A stretch of 64,000 nucleotides of DNA from Lepiota brunneoincarnata. Taxonomy: Eukaryota; Basidiomycota; Agaricomycetes; Agaricales; Agaricaceae. The position numbers were made by a program, and so were the translations under genes. The stretch spans positions 806,001 to 870,000 of the forward strand of contig JAEBUN010000016.1 of NCBI GenBank assembly GCA_023014365.1, given 5' to 3'. This document shows, piece after piece, positions 9,499-20,384 of the stretch. Position 1 is the first letter of the stretch. Each line of letters opens with the position of its first letter. The notes beneath the pieces were generated by a model, which saw only the letters and a list, made by a program, of their open reading frames with translations, ran no database searches and was not told the DNA's origin.

Positions 9499-10500
9499 TC
9501 ATTCAGTGGGTGTAAGGGTTTTTGATAGGAAAGCCATGGGGTGGCATTGATTATTAATGTCAGTTTGGTAAAGTACAGCTCCAGTAGCGTATTTTGAAGC
9601 GTCGCATTCAATTTCAAATGGTTTTGATTGGTTGGGCATTGTAAGTATAGGTTGCTTCAAGAATTGAAGTTTCAAAGCATTGAACAAGTCTCAGCACTTG
9701 TTGGTCCACTCAAATAGTTGTTTGGTTGACATGAGGGCATTAAGGGGTCGCGCGATAGTGGAATAGCCGTGGATAAATTTCTGGTAGAAGTTGCAGAAAC
9801 CTATGAATTTACAGATGTCTTTGGTACATTTTGGTATGGGCCATTGGGTGATTCTGGCTAGTTTGACGGGGTCCATTTCGATTCTATCGGGTGTGATAAT
9901 CATGCCGAGGTATTCCATATGGTCTCAGTAGAATTCGCATTTCTCAGTTTTGAGATAGATGTCGTTCAAGGCCAAACACTTGAGAACTTCTTCCATAATG
10001 TGGTCATGTTCTTCCTGGTTGTGAGCAAAAATGAGTATATCATCCATATATACGACGATTCCTCCTTTACTGATCAGGGATGCGAGAATATCATCCATAA
10101 ATGCCTGGAAGGTTGCGGGGGAGTTGCACATTCCGAAGAACATGATGGTCGGTTCAAATAGTCCAAGCGGGGTGTTGAATGCACCTTTCCATTTGTCTCC
10201 TTTCTTGATACAAATGTTATTGTATCCGGCACGGATGTTGAGTTTGGAATATATGTGGGCTCCTTTGAGTTTATCCATAATCTTGGTAACCATCAGGATT
10301 TGGTATGCGTTCTTGACTGTATGTTTATTGACATAGCGGTAATCCTGACAGGGGCGGAGTGAGCCATCCTTTTTGTTGACGAAGAAGAATGGGGATGCCA
10401 TCGGGGATTTCAACAGGCAGATGTAACCTTTACGGAGGTTTTTGGAAATGAACTCTTTCAAAGAGTTGTCCTGGTTCGGGGAAAGCTTGTAAGCTTTCAT
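9499..10500 (-). pseudogene. pol: Element B reverse transcriptase and RNase H
   Basis: RT core in one open stretch, 10500-9925. It shows SPMASPFFFVNKKDGSLRPC, the region DKLKGAHIYSKLNIRAGYNN, LFEPTIMFFGMCNSPATFQ and the catalytic YMDD in GGIVVYMDDILIFAH. The thumb/connection follows at 9918-9691 (EYLGMIITPDRIEMDPVKL). RNase H begins at 9687 (FEIECDASKYATGAVLYQ) and breaks at about 9499. It copies element RNA into DNA. Stops between segments inactivate it. The active-site aspartates are still present. Confidence 0.88.
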
Positions 10501-10599
10501 TGCGACGGGTTTAAATTTGGGCTTTAATTCGATAGCGTGGTCGTAGGATCGTCGGGGAGGGAATCATTTGGCAGCCTTCTTGCTGAAACAACTCAACCA

Positions 10600-11388
10600 T
10601 CAGTGGAATTGGCAGGGAACTTTAATGGCAGGGTCATCGACCTTTTTGTCTCTGTGTTTAATTGCAAGTTCTGTAGCCTGGCTAGTTTGGTTGATCTCAA
10701 GCTCAACATGAGTGAGTTCAGGGGGCGTACTAATGATCTGACATATCTCGGACTCTAGAGAGAACTCTTCGTAGTCCTCGTCAAGGAGAGGTTCATAGAT
10801 CAGTTCGTGCAGGGTGTAGGAAAATTTTCCTTCGAGGTCGAATGCATTTAATTGGTCCATTGTGAGGGTAGCGATATCGATCAGACGGTTATTGTACGTT
10901 AAGTATTCGGGGTGGTGGTTGCGCTTCTTCTCTCTTCTCCATTGGAACATACGGTGTTTCCAATCAATCTTTGGGTTGACTTCATTAAGCCACAGGAAAC
11001 CAAGGACCATTGGTTTCGATCCTGTTGCTGCAATGTAGGCGGTGATGGGAGTTAATCGACCATAAATTATCGTGCGGAAGGTAGAGTAATGGGTGATCAT
11101 TCCGTTTAGATTGTTCAATCCATCAAAATTGCACATGTTAATTGCTTGGGGAAGTTCTTGCTTCCATAAATGGTGCTTGGTGATGAAGTTGTCTGATATG
11201 AAGTTTCCTTGAGCTCCAGAGTCAAGGAGGGCGATAAGCAGGATGTCTTGTTGTTCTCTCAGGTTCTGCACCTTTAAAGGATGATATATGGATTTATTGT
11301 TTGAAGTAGATGCGAGAGTTACAACATTACAAGAGAGAGGGGAACTGGGAGGGGCTGGTGCCAAACAGAACCTCCGAATCAAAAATTT
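10600..11388 (-). pseudogene. pol: Element B aspartic protease and start of pol
   Basis: Open frame in the -1 phase relative to gag, beginning where gag stops on AAATTTTTGA (11388-11379). It reads FLIRRFCLAPAPP and then LIALLDSGAQGNFISDNFI, with the catalytic DSG of retroviral-type aspartic proteases, followed by LGFLWLNEVNPKIDW, typical of the flap/C-terminal half. It processes the polyprotein. It leads into the RT stretch after a stop near 10600. Confidence 0.82.
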
Positions 11389-13004
11389 GCAAACGGTTGC
11401 ATAGTTGGGTCTTTAGACCAAGTCTCATAGACTTCAATGGCTTTGGTTTCGGGAATAGATTCAATGATAGAACGGATTTTAAGGGAAGTGTTTTGTATGT
11501 TGGTTGCTTTATCAATCTTTGGTTGCGGTTGGGCAACGTTAGGGCAGATGCGGGAAATGTGACTGGGTTTGAAACAATGGAAACACAAGCCTTTCTTGTA
11601 GGCACATTTCTCTTCAGGTGTAAAGATGGCATTGATATCAATGTCGTCATTGTGGGGAAAATGATCCAGTTGGTCTTCTTCGGCTTCTTCTTGATCGGGG
11701 TGTGGATCACCGGGGATATTAAAGGAAGGGTAATATTCGGGACCTTCATTAAGGTATGTGTTGTTGATCTCCATAGTATTCAGATCACGCGGTGGGCAGA
11801 ATTGATAATGATGGTTTGGTCCAGTGTAGGACAATTGTTGTTGCAGTCAGCGATATGGTTGTTGTGTACGGTGGTAGTTATTAGCGGGAGTGGGGCGTGG
11901 GCGGAATCCTGGGCATGGTCCAAGGATTGTAGAAGCGGTGCGCCAGCTGTAGTCGATCTGGATAGCGCAGCAGTACCATTCGTTTATGGTATTGGGTGGG
12001 TTCAGATCAGTGAGGATTTTGTAGGTGAGGTTCCGGTTGATAATGTTTTGGAATTTTTCTATGAGGGTACGGTCTTTGCGGAGTCCTGAATGGTGGACAA
12101 GAGTCTTGAACTCTGTGATGATGTCTTCAATGTTACGAGATCCTTGACAGAGGGTGTTAAGGTTGTGGAATGCTTGGGATGGGACGTCAACAGGCGAGAA
12201 TGCTTCAGTGAACTCTTCAACAAGTTTGTCGTATGTTCCAGGGGTGAACTCTCCCCAAATTTGCTTCAACTGAAAATACTGGTTCTTCCAATTACTGGCT
12301 TCGCCGGTTTTAAGCAAGGATAAGAAGAATACGATCTTCTTGTCGTCGGTGTTATAGATGTTGGCATTACCATAAAGGTAGAGTGCTACAGAGTTAATAA
12401 ATTCCTGGAAATTCTTGCGGTTGCCATTGAACGGTGTTGGTTTTTTGAACAATAGTTCTTTGTAGCTGTTGTGCTGCGGTTGTGGTGACAGTGATCAGGG
12501 TGGACCTTGTGGTGGTCCAGGTGGTCCTGGTGGGCCTCCGGGTGGTCCTGACAGTGGCTGGTTAGCTGGCGGGTCTCCCATAGTCTCAGACATGGGTTCA
12601 GAGGGAGGAGAGGGTGGTGGAAAAGGTTGTAAGGTGCAGGGGAGTTGGTAATGTCCAGGTTTGATCTGTCGGATAGGGAAATGTAGGGGTCCTCCGGTAC
12701 TTGTGGTTGCTTCTAGCAGACCAAAGGGGAGTCAAGGTGGTTCAACAGGTGATGGTTTGGTAATCTGGGTGGCTACCTGAAGGGTGGTATCCACTGGTTT
12801 GGGTGGGGTTGCATATACGGGTTGGTCGGACTCAGGAGAAGATGAAGACATGTGAAAAGAAGGAGTAGGGCAAGGAGTAGATGGAATGGCATGTGGGGTA
12901 ACAGACAGTTGAGAGGGTCCTGGAGATCCAGAACCAGTTTGGGAAATGCGAGGGTTAGGATAGTCTGTCCTGGCTTTGAAATAACTACCCATGATGGGCA
13001 ACAA
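11379..13004 (-). pseudogene. gag: Element B gag
   Basis: Starts MLPIMGSYFKARTDYPN at 13004. The first part is Ser/Pro-rich. A collagen-like Gly/Pro run (GPPGGPPGPPGPP, about 12500-12545) precedes the capsid core at 12452-11847 (FKKPTPFNGNRKNFQEFINS ... VDVPSQAFHNLNTLCQGS). The zinc knuckle CFHCFKPSHISRIC is at about 11570-11610, and gag ends ...QPFANF, stop at 11379-11381. In-frame stops near 12732 and 12510 break the N-terminal part. Gag forms the virus-like particle and binds element RNA. Confidence 0.84.
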
Positions 13005-13270
13005 TGTCTTTTCCGGTAAAGAGGAACCTCCGAGAATTTAAGATCCACTAAGACATTCAACAAGACAAACAAGGAATCCGAGAACCTATAGAGACACTGG
13101 GGTGCGAAGGTTCAGAAGAACAACAGCCGGAGTTCTTCAGGGTGAGGACCATGTCAGACACTCGAATAGACAAGCGATGATCCTCAACAGATTACGGTTC
13201 TGTCTAGACCTCACAGTTAACGGTACTGTGCAAACCAAAGAGGGCAAGAAGAGAGAAGAGAGGCAATGAG

Positions 13271-13282
13271 TAGCTTTGTCTT
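13271..13282 (-). promoter_or_regulatory. Self-priming primer-binding site of element B
   Basis: The + strand reads TAGCTTTGTCTT, one base from the LTR edge at 13284. It is the reverse complement of AAGACAAAGCTA at 13400-13411 inside the LTR. Confidence 0.75.
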
Positions 13283-13283
13283 T

Positions 13284-13635
13284 TGTTATGCTGGTTAGGT
13301 GTCTGCAAGGCTCAATGCGATTAATGACAAGTTAACCATTGAGTAGTGCGAGCAAGTCTAAGGCAATGCCAAAGAACAGGAACAAATACTGTGTATAATA
13401 AGACAAAGCTAAGGATTACAAGTAATACTTAGGTCTATATATACTACTGAGGCAACTGGCATGTGATAAAAGAGAGAATCACATGTGAACGGGTGGAAAT
13501 CACAAGCCAAAGGTGGACTAACTATAGACAGGCGGTAGCATGTGATAAGTAAATATAACCAGGCATTGACAGTGGGTGGTGGCATGTGATAAGTAAAAAT
13601 AGGGGGGTGGGTGCGTGGAAGGGAAAATGGTAACA
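13284..13635 (-). repeat. 5' LTR of element B
   Basis: 352 bp. It is bounded on the outside by ATCCC (13636-13640) and on the inside by the primer site. Confidence 0.93.
13400..13443 (-). promoter_or_regulatory. TATA box and predicted RNA start of element B
   Basis: On the - strand, TATATATAG (13443 to 13435) precedes TAGCTTTGTCTT (13411 to 13400) by 32 nt. The latter is complementary to the primer site, as expected for an RNA 5' end used as its own primer. Confidence 0.68.
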
Positions 13636-15100
13636 ATCCCAGGACTAGGAATCCCAAACCCTGATCCAAGAAGAAATCCCACACCCACACAAACTCCATC
13701 ACCATTCTACCCCCCATCTCCATTTGATTCACCTACTCCATGTGCATCAACCTCAACCCAAATTGTCACAAGAACCCCAACATCATCAAGTGTCTCTGCC
13801 ACATTAGCCAAAAGACAAAGACAATGTGAAGAACAAGAAAAATGCAATATCATTGCAAACCAATTCTCCAAACGAGAACTTAAATAACTCCAACAAGCCA
13901 TACAACAACCAAGAGAACTCACAGGTTCTGAAGAGAATCTTCTCTCAAGACACAAAGCCTTCATTGAACTCAACCAAGGAAAAACCCCAGTAGATGACAA
14001 CTCAGACATCTACATCACAGACAATAACAAATCAGAACCCGATAAACGACCCTTAGCCCTACCAGCCCACCCACACCACCTCCACCATCACCACCACCAG
14101 GACAATTACAAATGGCCCCTGCACAAACCCCAAAGGAGTTAGGACTCCTCAAACCCATCGCTTTTGATGGAACCAGAAGACTATTTGAAGACTGGATCTT
14201 CCAATGTGAAGTTTACGTGCTTGCCAACATGACCACTTACAACACCAACCTTGCCAGAACCTTATTTGTCCTCTTGATGATGCAATCAGGAGATGCCCAA
14301 GCATGGGCCAGACAATACCTCCATGAGAGGAATGCCCAAACCCAAGCTGGACAACCCATAGCTATGGAATCATGGGATAGCTTCACTGCCCAACTCAGAA
14401 CTGACTTCACCCCAGCAGACAAACATGCATATGTACATACCAAACTTCAAACCCTACATCAAGCAGGCAAACCAATGACTGAATTCAATGCTCAGTTCAA
14501 AGAACTTGTCTGCCAATCCAGACTTACTGAAGATTGCACCCTCATTGATGTATATCAAAAAGCAATCGATTGCAGAATCACTATGAAGATTGATGAATCA
14601 GAAAACCCACTGACAGCTATCACCACTTGGTATACCTGAGCAAACAAACTCAACAACAACTTCCATCGTATTAATGCCCTGTATAGCACCCCCAGAAACA
14701 CGTTCCCTCAAAGGAACCAATATCAACCTAACCATGGACCAAGCCACCCAAACAACAACATGCCCTATGCACAGTTTTACCAAAGGAGCAATGCTCCATG
14801 TTTCACACCACAAGACCCACACACCATGGAAATAGACCATGTTGTAGTAGAAGAAGGATATGAAGATCCTTACCCTGAAATCCCACAACCAGAACATGCC
14901 AAAGAAGACTCTGCACAAGAACCATTGGAGATAGATGCAGTTGTCACAGAACAACAAATGAAGGCTTATCAGAAGCAAGAATGCTTCCAATGTGGAGCAA
15001 ATGATCATTGGGTTAGTAAATGCCCACATCCACCACCTGCCAGACATTTCCCAGGAATGCATACCAATCCATCATGTCCAGCCAGAAATCCAAACCATCC

Positions 15101-15531
15101 TGTAAGGGGACACTCCAAACACCCCAGTAGTACCTCCACCAACCCTATCGACACCCCTGGCCCCCCCAATGCATTATATATCCCTCCTTTCAAACGCTTA
15201 CACTCCTCACTATCCAGATAAAACCCTCCCTCATTCCCTCTCATTTCTACAGACTCTAGACTGTCATGTCCACTCCCCACATTCGTTTCAACTACTCTGG
15301 ATCTTGTGTGACACCCAGACATCATGGCTAAGCCTGGTCCAATTTATATTGATTATATAAGTTAGGTATATACCTAGTTTTTGCCTGCAGGGGTTTCCTC
15401 ATCCTATTCTCTTAGGATTTCCCTGCAGGTATGTGTCCTGTACATAACTCATAGTCTAATATCACTTAGGATTTCCCTGCAGTGTCGCTTCGGCTCCCTG
15501 AGTTGCCCAAGCCCCACAGGTCACCCTAACA
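15101..15531. mobile_element. Solo LTR (family D) in gag of element A
   Basis: 431-bp insertion starting TGTAAGGGGACACTCC and ending CACCCTAACA, flanked by CATCC at 15096-15100 and 15532-15536. It is in inverse orientation to the copy at 16730-17193. It contains repeated CTTAGGATTTCCCTGCAG blocks (two copies) and CCTGCAGG palindromes. It has no interior, so it is probably the product of LTR-LTR recombination. Its own strand is uncertain. Confidence 0.88.
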
Positions 15532-15710
15532 CATCCTCCCTTCCAAGGAAATAAGCCTAACCCTGGCTTTAAATCCCAACAATGCAAGTGTTCCCTTGCC
15601 ATTGCAGAAGTCACATCCCAAATGCACCAAATGGTCGATGAACTCGATCCTGAATTACAACAAGAACTCCACTCTATGCTAGCTGAGGATCTGGAGATGC
15701 ATCCATTCCA

Positions 15711-16230
15711 GGATTTTTAAAAAGGAACACTGTCAATCGATGTGCCCCTGCACATTCCAGAACTCAGAAGGATATTTCTTACTCTCACTCCCAGAAGGAC
15801 ATTTTCTCGATAAACTCTGTACAATTATGACTTTCCCTGAATAAACAATCCCTTTTCCTACCCATTGAGATTTGGAGTGAACAGATGTCAAAAGCCATGG
15901 CCATCACTGCCCTGATAGACTCAGGAGCTCAAGGGAATTTTATCTCCCACAAAATCATTGAATGACATGGTTATCAAACCAAATGGCTGGACCAACCAAT
16001 CCCTCTTAGCAATGTTGACAGAACTGACAATCAACATGGCAAAATCCATGAATATATCAAAATCAGAACCATCATCGATGGAAGAGATTGCACACTAGAA
16101 GCATACATCACAAACACTGGTGAGAAAGATCTCATCATTGGATTTCCCTGGTTGGAACAATACAATCCCAACATCAATTGGAAGACCAAGACATTCTCTT
16201 AGAAACCTCAAATCAATCACCAGGACTTTT
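15711..16230 (+). pseudogene. pol: Element A protease region
   Basis: Pol enters in the -1 frame at the T-run of the gag stop (TTT TTA AAA AGG, reading FLKR). The aspartic protease motif ALIDSGAQGNFISHKIIE lies at 15909-15962, and IIGFPWLEQYNPNINWK at about 16135-16185. A TGA near 15829, one after IIE (15963-15965) and a TAG at 16200 break the frame. It cleaves the Gag-Pol polyprotein. Confidence 0.78.
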
Positions 16231-16280
16231 CCAAACTCCTCAGAACTCTATGATGACCTGTCAAACTCAACTCCATTGCC

Positions 16281-18360
16281 ATGGACATAATGGCTGGAAA
16301 AACCTCTCAACCCAAGGATAACCCAGAAGAATATGTCAAATTTTCAAATGTTGACCTCAATACCTTCTCTTTAGAAAAAGAAATGAATCCAATGCTTCTA
16401 ACCCCATTAGAAGTAAACACTAAAGCAACACACACTACAATGCTCCACAATGAGCAATACAACCCGACAAGATTGGCAAACCAGAAAGGAAAACAACCAG
16501 AATCGAACAAGGAGCCACCCAAGATCCCTTGGAGATTCACCCAATGGGCTAAAATATTCAACAAAAAGGCCTCCAAACAATTCCCACCATCAAGAACATT
16601 TGATCATGAAATTGAACTGAAACCAACATTCAAAGCAAAATTGATGAAACCTTACCAAGTGGCACCTGCTGAAGAAAAAGTGCTAAAAGAATTTATAGAT
16701 GAAAACCTCCAAAAAGGGTACATCTGCCCTGTTAGGGCAGCCTGGGAGGGCCTTGACAGCTTAGGGGGAGCTGAGGGGACACTGCAGGGGTATCCTAAGT
16801 CTTATTAATCTGTGAGTTAAGTACAGGGCACATACCTGCAGGGATATCCTAAGAGAATAGGATAGAGAAACCCCTGCAGGTGAAACTATGTATATATATG
16901 ACTTATATAATCAATATAAGTTGAACCAAACCTGGCTGTGGTGTCCAGGTGGTACACAAAGGGCAATCATGGTTGAAACCAAGGTGAGGAGTGAGGGTGG
17001 CTGTCTAGGATCTACAGGAATAAAGGAGGGCAGAAGGAGGTTGAGGAAAGTGTGGAGAGTGAAGGAAAAGGTTCATCTGGTCAATGAGGGGCCATCTGGG
17101 GTATTTGGACTGTGCATGGGGCTTAGGCATTTAAAAGGGGGAATATACAGTGTGTTGGGAGTGTTGCTAGGGTGTTTGGGGTGTCCCCTTACATGCCCCT
17201 CAAAATCCCCTATGGCATCACCATTCTTCTTTGTTGCCAAGAAAGGAGGAGACCTCTGACCCTGCCAAGACTATTGTTATCTAAATGATCACACCATCAA
17301 AAATGCCTACCCAATCCCCATGATTTCCTCTATCATGGATAAACTCAAAGGAGCTAAGTACTTTACCAAGCTCAATATCTGCCTAGGATACAATAATGTC
17401 AGAATCAAAGACAGCAACCAATGGAAAGCAGTGTTCAAGACTCCTATGGGTCTTTTTGAACCAACTGTAATGTTTTTCAGACTTTGCAACAGTCCTGCAA
17501 TGTTCCAACATATGATGGACATGCTATTCTCCGAAATAATGGAGAAAGGAGGAATCATCATCTATATGGATGATATCCTAATCTATGGTAAAACCCAGGA
17601 AGAAACCAACCAACTTATGGAAAAAGTACTGCAAATCCTGCAGGAGAATGACCTATACCTCAAAACGGAGAAATGCAAGTTCAACAAACTACAACTCAAA
17701 TATCTCAGCATGATCATCACACCTGATGAAATCAAAATGGATCCTGGAAAACTCAAGGGAATAGAAGACTGGCCAGTGCCAAAAACAGTCCAACACCTTC
17801 AGAAATTCATCAGATTCTGCAACTTCTACCAGAAGTTCATCCGCAGCTACTCCCACTACACCAAACCCCTTAACCAACTCCTATCCAAATCAAACAAATT
17901 TGAATGGAAAGAAGAACAACAGAAAGTGTTTGAAACACTCAAAAACAAATTCTTAAAGGAACTGGTACTCCTCATGCCTGACTCCACAAAACCCTTCAAA
18001 ATAGAAGCTGATGCTTCCAAATTTGCATTAGGAGCTGTCTTATATCAACACAATATCAATGGAATATGGAAACCCATATCATTCCATTCAAAGACATTTG
18101 GACCAGCAGAATGCAACTACAACATCTATGACAGGGAACTCCTCACAATTATCCAAGCCCTTGAAGAATGGCGCCACTACCTTCTTGGCAGCCCCCATAC
18201 CATTTGCATCAAAACGGACCACCAGAATCTCACATACTGGTGTAAACCCCAGAAAATCAACCACTGACAAGCACAATGGGTCCAGACCCTCACCAACTAC
18301 AACTTCAAATTAGAACATGTCCCAGGATCAAAGATCCCTGCACCAGATGCTCTATCAAGA
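16281..18360 (+). pseudogene. pol: Element A reverse transcriptase and RNase H (split by a solo LTR)
   Basis: The RT N-terminal part 16281-16729 ends in ENLQKGYICP and is cut by the solo LTR 16730-17193. It resumes as SKSPMASPFFFVAKKGGDL. From 17320 the frame is long: MDKLKGAKYFTKLNICLGYN, LFEPTVMFFRLCNSP, and the catalytic YMDD in GGIIIYMDDILIYGK (about 17550). The RNase H part has FKIEADASKFALGAVLYQ and ICIKTDHQNLTYW, to about 18267. A TGA follows QKINH, where the intact family has R or Q. The active-site residues are retained. Confidence 0.87.
16730..17193. mobile_element. Solo LTR (family D) in the RT gene of element A
   Basis: 464-bp insertion TGTTAGGGCAGCC...GTCCCCTTACA, flanked by TGCCC at 16725-16729 and 17194-17198. 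It splits RT between GYICP and KSPMASP, and the intact B/C copies show the uncut sequence. It is related to 15101-15531 in reverse orientation. Confidence 0.87.
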
Positions 18361-18408
18361 TGACCAGACCACATCCCCAACAAGGATAATGATAACAAAG
18401 ATGTTACC

Positions 18409-19463
18409 ATGCTTCCAGACAACCTCTTTGTTGCCACAGCTGACATAGAAGACCAAGACCAAAACCTGATCACAGTACTCCCAGAACACCTCTTTATCAC
18501 CACTGTTGATATGGAACTCCAGGAAAGAATCACAGAATCACCCAAGTATGACACTAGAACCACTGAAGCATTCAAACTCCTGAAGGAAACCTACCCTAAC
18601 ACTGCCAATAAAGACTTTGGAACAGTCCTGACCATGAATGGTCCACTCCTCACATTCCAGGAATGTGTCATCATTTCAGAAGACCTCCAACTCAGATGCA
18701 ATGTCATTGCAAGATACCACGACCATCCTACATGTGGCCACCCTGGAGAACAAGAAACATACCGCCTTGCCAAGAAAGAAGTATATTGGCCAGGAATGTC
18801 AACATTCATAAAAAACTACATCAAAGGCTGTTCAGAATGCCAGTAACACAAATTATCCAAAGACCGGACCATGCTCCAATTCAACCAATTCAACTGGCAT
18901 CTTCACTATGCCCATTTAGTCAGATCTCTTGGGATCTAATCACTTGTCTCCCGCCATCCATGGGAAACAATGTCATATTGTCTGTGGTGGACCATGGCCT
19001 TATGAAGGGGGTAATTTTCATCCCTACATCAGAAAACACCACAGCCAATGACATCGGAAGACTCCTCATTGAGAAAGTATGCACAAGATACGGTCTCCCT
19101 AACAAAATCATATCAGACAGAGACCCCAGATTTGCTGCCCAATCCCTCAGACAACTAGTAAAACAATTAAACATCAAACAAGCCTTCTCCACCACCTACC
19201 ATCCACAAACAGATGGAACGACTGAACAATACAACCAAGAAATAGAAACCTATCTATCCATATACTGCACCAGAAATCCTCATGAATGGTCAGAAACACT
19301 CCCAATCCTCAAATTCTCCCACAACTCCAAGACACATGCCAAGAACCAAAAATCCCCTTTCAAACTTATCATGGGATACAACCCACCAGTAATCCCCACC
19401 ATCATGGAAACATCAAACTTTCCATCAGTAGATGATTGCATCAGACTTCTAGACAACACCTGA
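18409..19463 (+). pseudogene. pol: Element A integrase
   Basis: The zinc-binding part is YHDHPTCGHPGEQET ... YIKGCSECQ (about 18710-18843). It ends at a TAA where the family has Q, followed by a frame change. The catalytic core has D in SWDLITCLPP, D in KIISDRDPRFAAQS and E in DGTTEQYNQEIETY, to 19463 (TGA). It inserts cDNA with a 5-bp staggered cut, in keeping with the TGGGA duplication. Confidence 0.86.
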
Positions 19464-19652
19464 AAAGAAGCACACGCTGCCCACCAGATAGCCACCGACA
19501 TTATGCAACAAAGAAGCAGAAGAACTGCCAAACCCCTTGAAACATGTCAAAAAGTATGGCTAGAAGCCAAGAACCTCAAACTCCCATTCCAATCACGAAA
19601 AATATCCCCAAAATGACTATGACCATTCACCATCAAAGAAGTTCTGTCACCA

Positions 19653-20030
19653 ATGACATACAAACTCCAACTCCCAATCAAATGGAAAATACACCCAGTA
19701 TTCCATCGAAACCTTCTTACCCCATTTAACAAAACAGAAGCATATGGATCTCATCCAACACCACTGCCACCTGACATCATCAATGAAGAAGAAGAATACG
19801 AAATTGAAACTATTCTCAATCACCACCGATATCATGGAAAACTCCAATACTACATCAAATGGAAAGGATACTCCCACACAGAGAACAAATGGATCATTGA
19901 TGAAACTCTCTGCACAAACACTGAAGAATACCTAACCGAGTATAAAGAAGCCCATGGAATTCCTCAGAAAGGTCAGGAACCCACCAGAACCTACCAAAGA
20001 CAACTTTGCTCCCACAACAAACCTACTTAA
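19653..20030 (+). pseudogene. pol: Element A integrase C-terminus and chromodomain
   Basis: KIHPVFHRNLLTPFNKTEAY is the typical C-terminal tail of fungal gypsy integrases. It is followed by a chromodomain, YEIETILNHHRYHGKLQYY then IKWKGYSHTENKWI. Chromodomains bind modified histones and steer chromoviruses to heterochromatin. The frame is open from 19653 to 20030. Confidence 0.85.
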
Positions 20031-20045
20031 ACATGCCCATGAACC

Positions 20046-20384
20046 TTGACCTTGCTTGCCCCCAAACCACCTCCCCCTTTTCTACAACACCTTCCCCAAC
20101 TTCCTCATCATCATCCATTATCATTGTCAATGACTCAAGCATCAAACATACAACACTTCAAACAACTCCTGTTCCAGCCCTGTCTCCCAACACCCCCTCT
20201 CACACCTTTGCTGTTGCCTACACCTCCCTCAGAGATGAGACCTCTGATCCCAACACCACCCCAGAACCAACTATTGCCCCAGCTGCCTCCCTTAGATTCC
20301 ATACAGCTGGAGTATGACCACATGGATCAGATCACCCTTCTGATGGAGATCTGTGCAAGGCTGCCACCAGCCAAACCTTTATGA
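20046..20384 (+). pseudogene. Element A proline-rich ORF after pol
   Basis: 112-codon frame, very rich in Pro/Thr/Ser, ending PPAKPL. Its stop overlaps the next ORF start as ATGA (20381-20384). It probably corresponds to the Pro-rich N-terminal half of ORF3 in elements B/C, so the overlap may be either a single frameshift or a genuine stop-start junction. Confidence 0.5.

Larger units (their letters stand above)
4044..13635 (-). mobile_element. Element B: Ty3/gypsy chromovirus inserted in gag of A
   Basis: Full-length element on the - strand with 352-bp LTRs at 13284-13635 (5') and 4044-4395 (3'), flanked by ATCCC at 4039-4043 and 13636-13640. Reading leftward from 13283 it holds the primer site, gag, protease, RT, RNase H, integrase, chromodomain and an extra ORF. 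A purine tract AGAAGGGGGTAA lies just before the 3' LTR. It is the same family as element C. A 1,957-bp KH-protein element is nested at 5883-7839. Many stop codons mean it is no longer autonomous. Confidence 0.94.
3972..15720 (+). pseudogene. gag: Element A gag (split by element B and a solo LTR)
   Basis: Capsid/nucleocapsid gene. It starts MPPKKFSA at 3972 (a TGA follows directly) and is cut at 4043 by element B. It resumes at 13641 in a Pro/Thr-rich stretch. The capsid core is at about 14112-14639 (KPIAFDGTRRLFEDWIFQCE, LTRTDF-like and EFNAQFKEL segments). A zinc knuckle CFQCGANDHWVSKC lies at about 14980-15024. The gene is then cut by the solo LTR at 15101-15531 and finishes at TAA 15718-15720 (HPFQDF, stop). 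A further stop lies at about 14637. The stop sits on GGATTTTTAA, and pol continues in the -1 frame. Confidence 0.85.
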
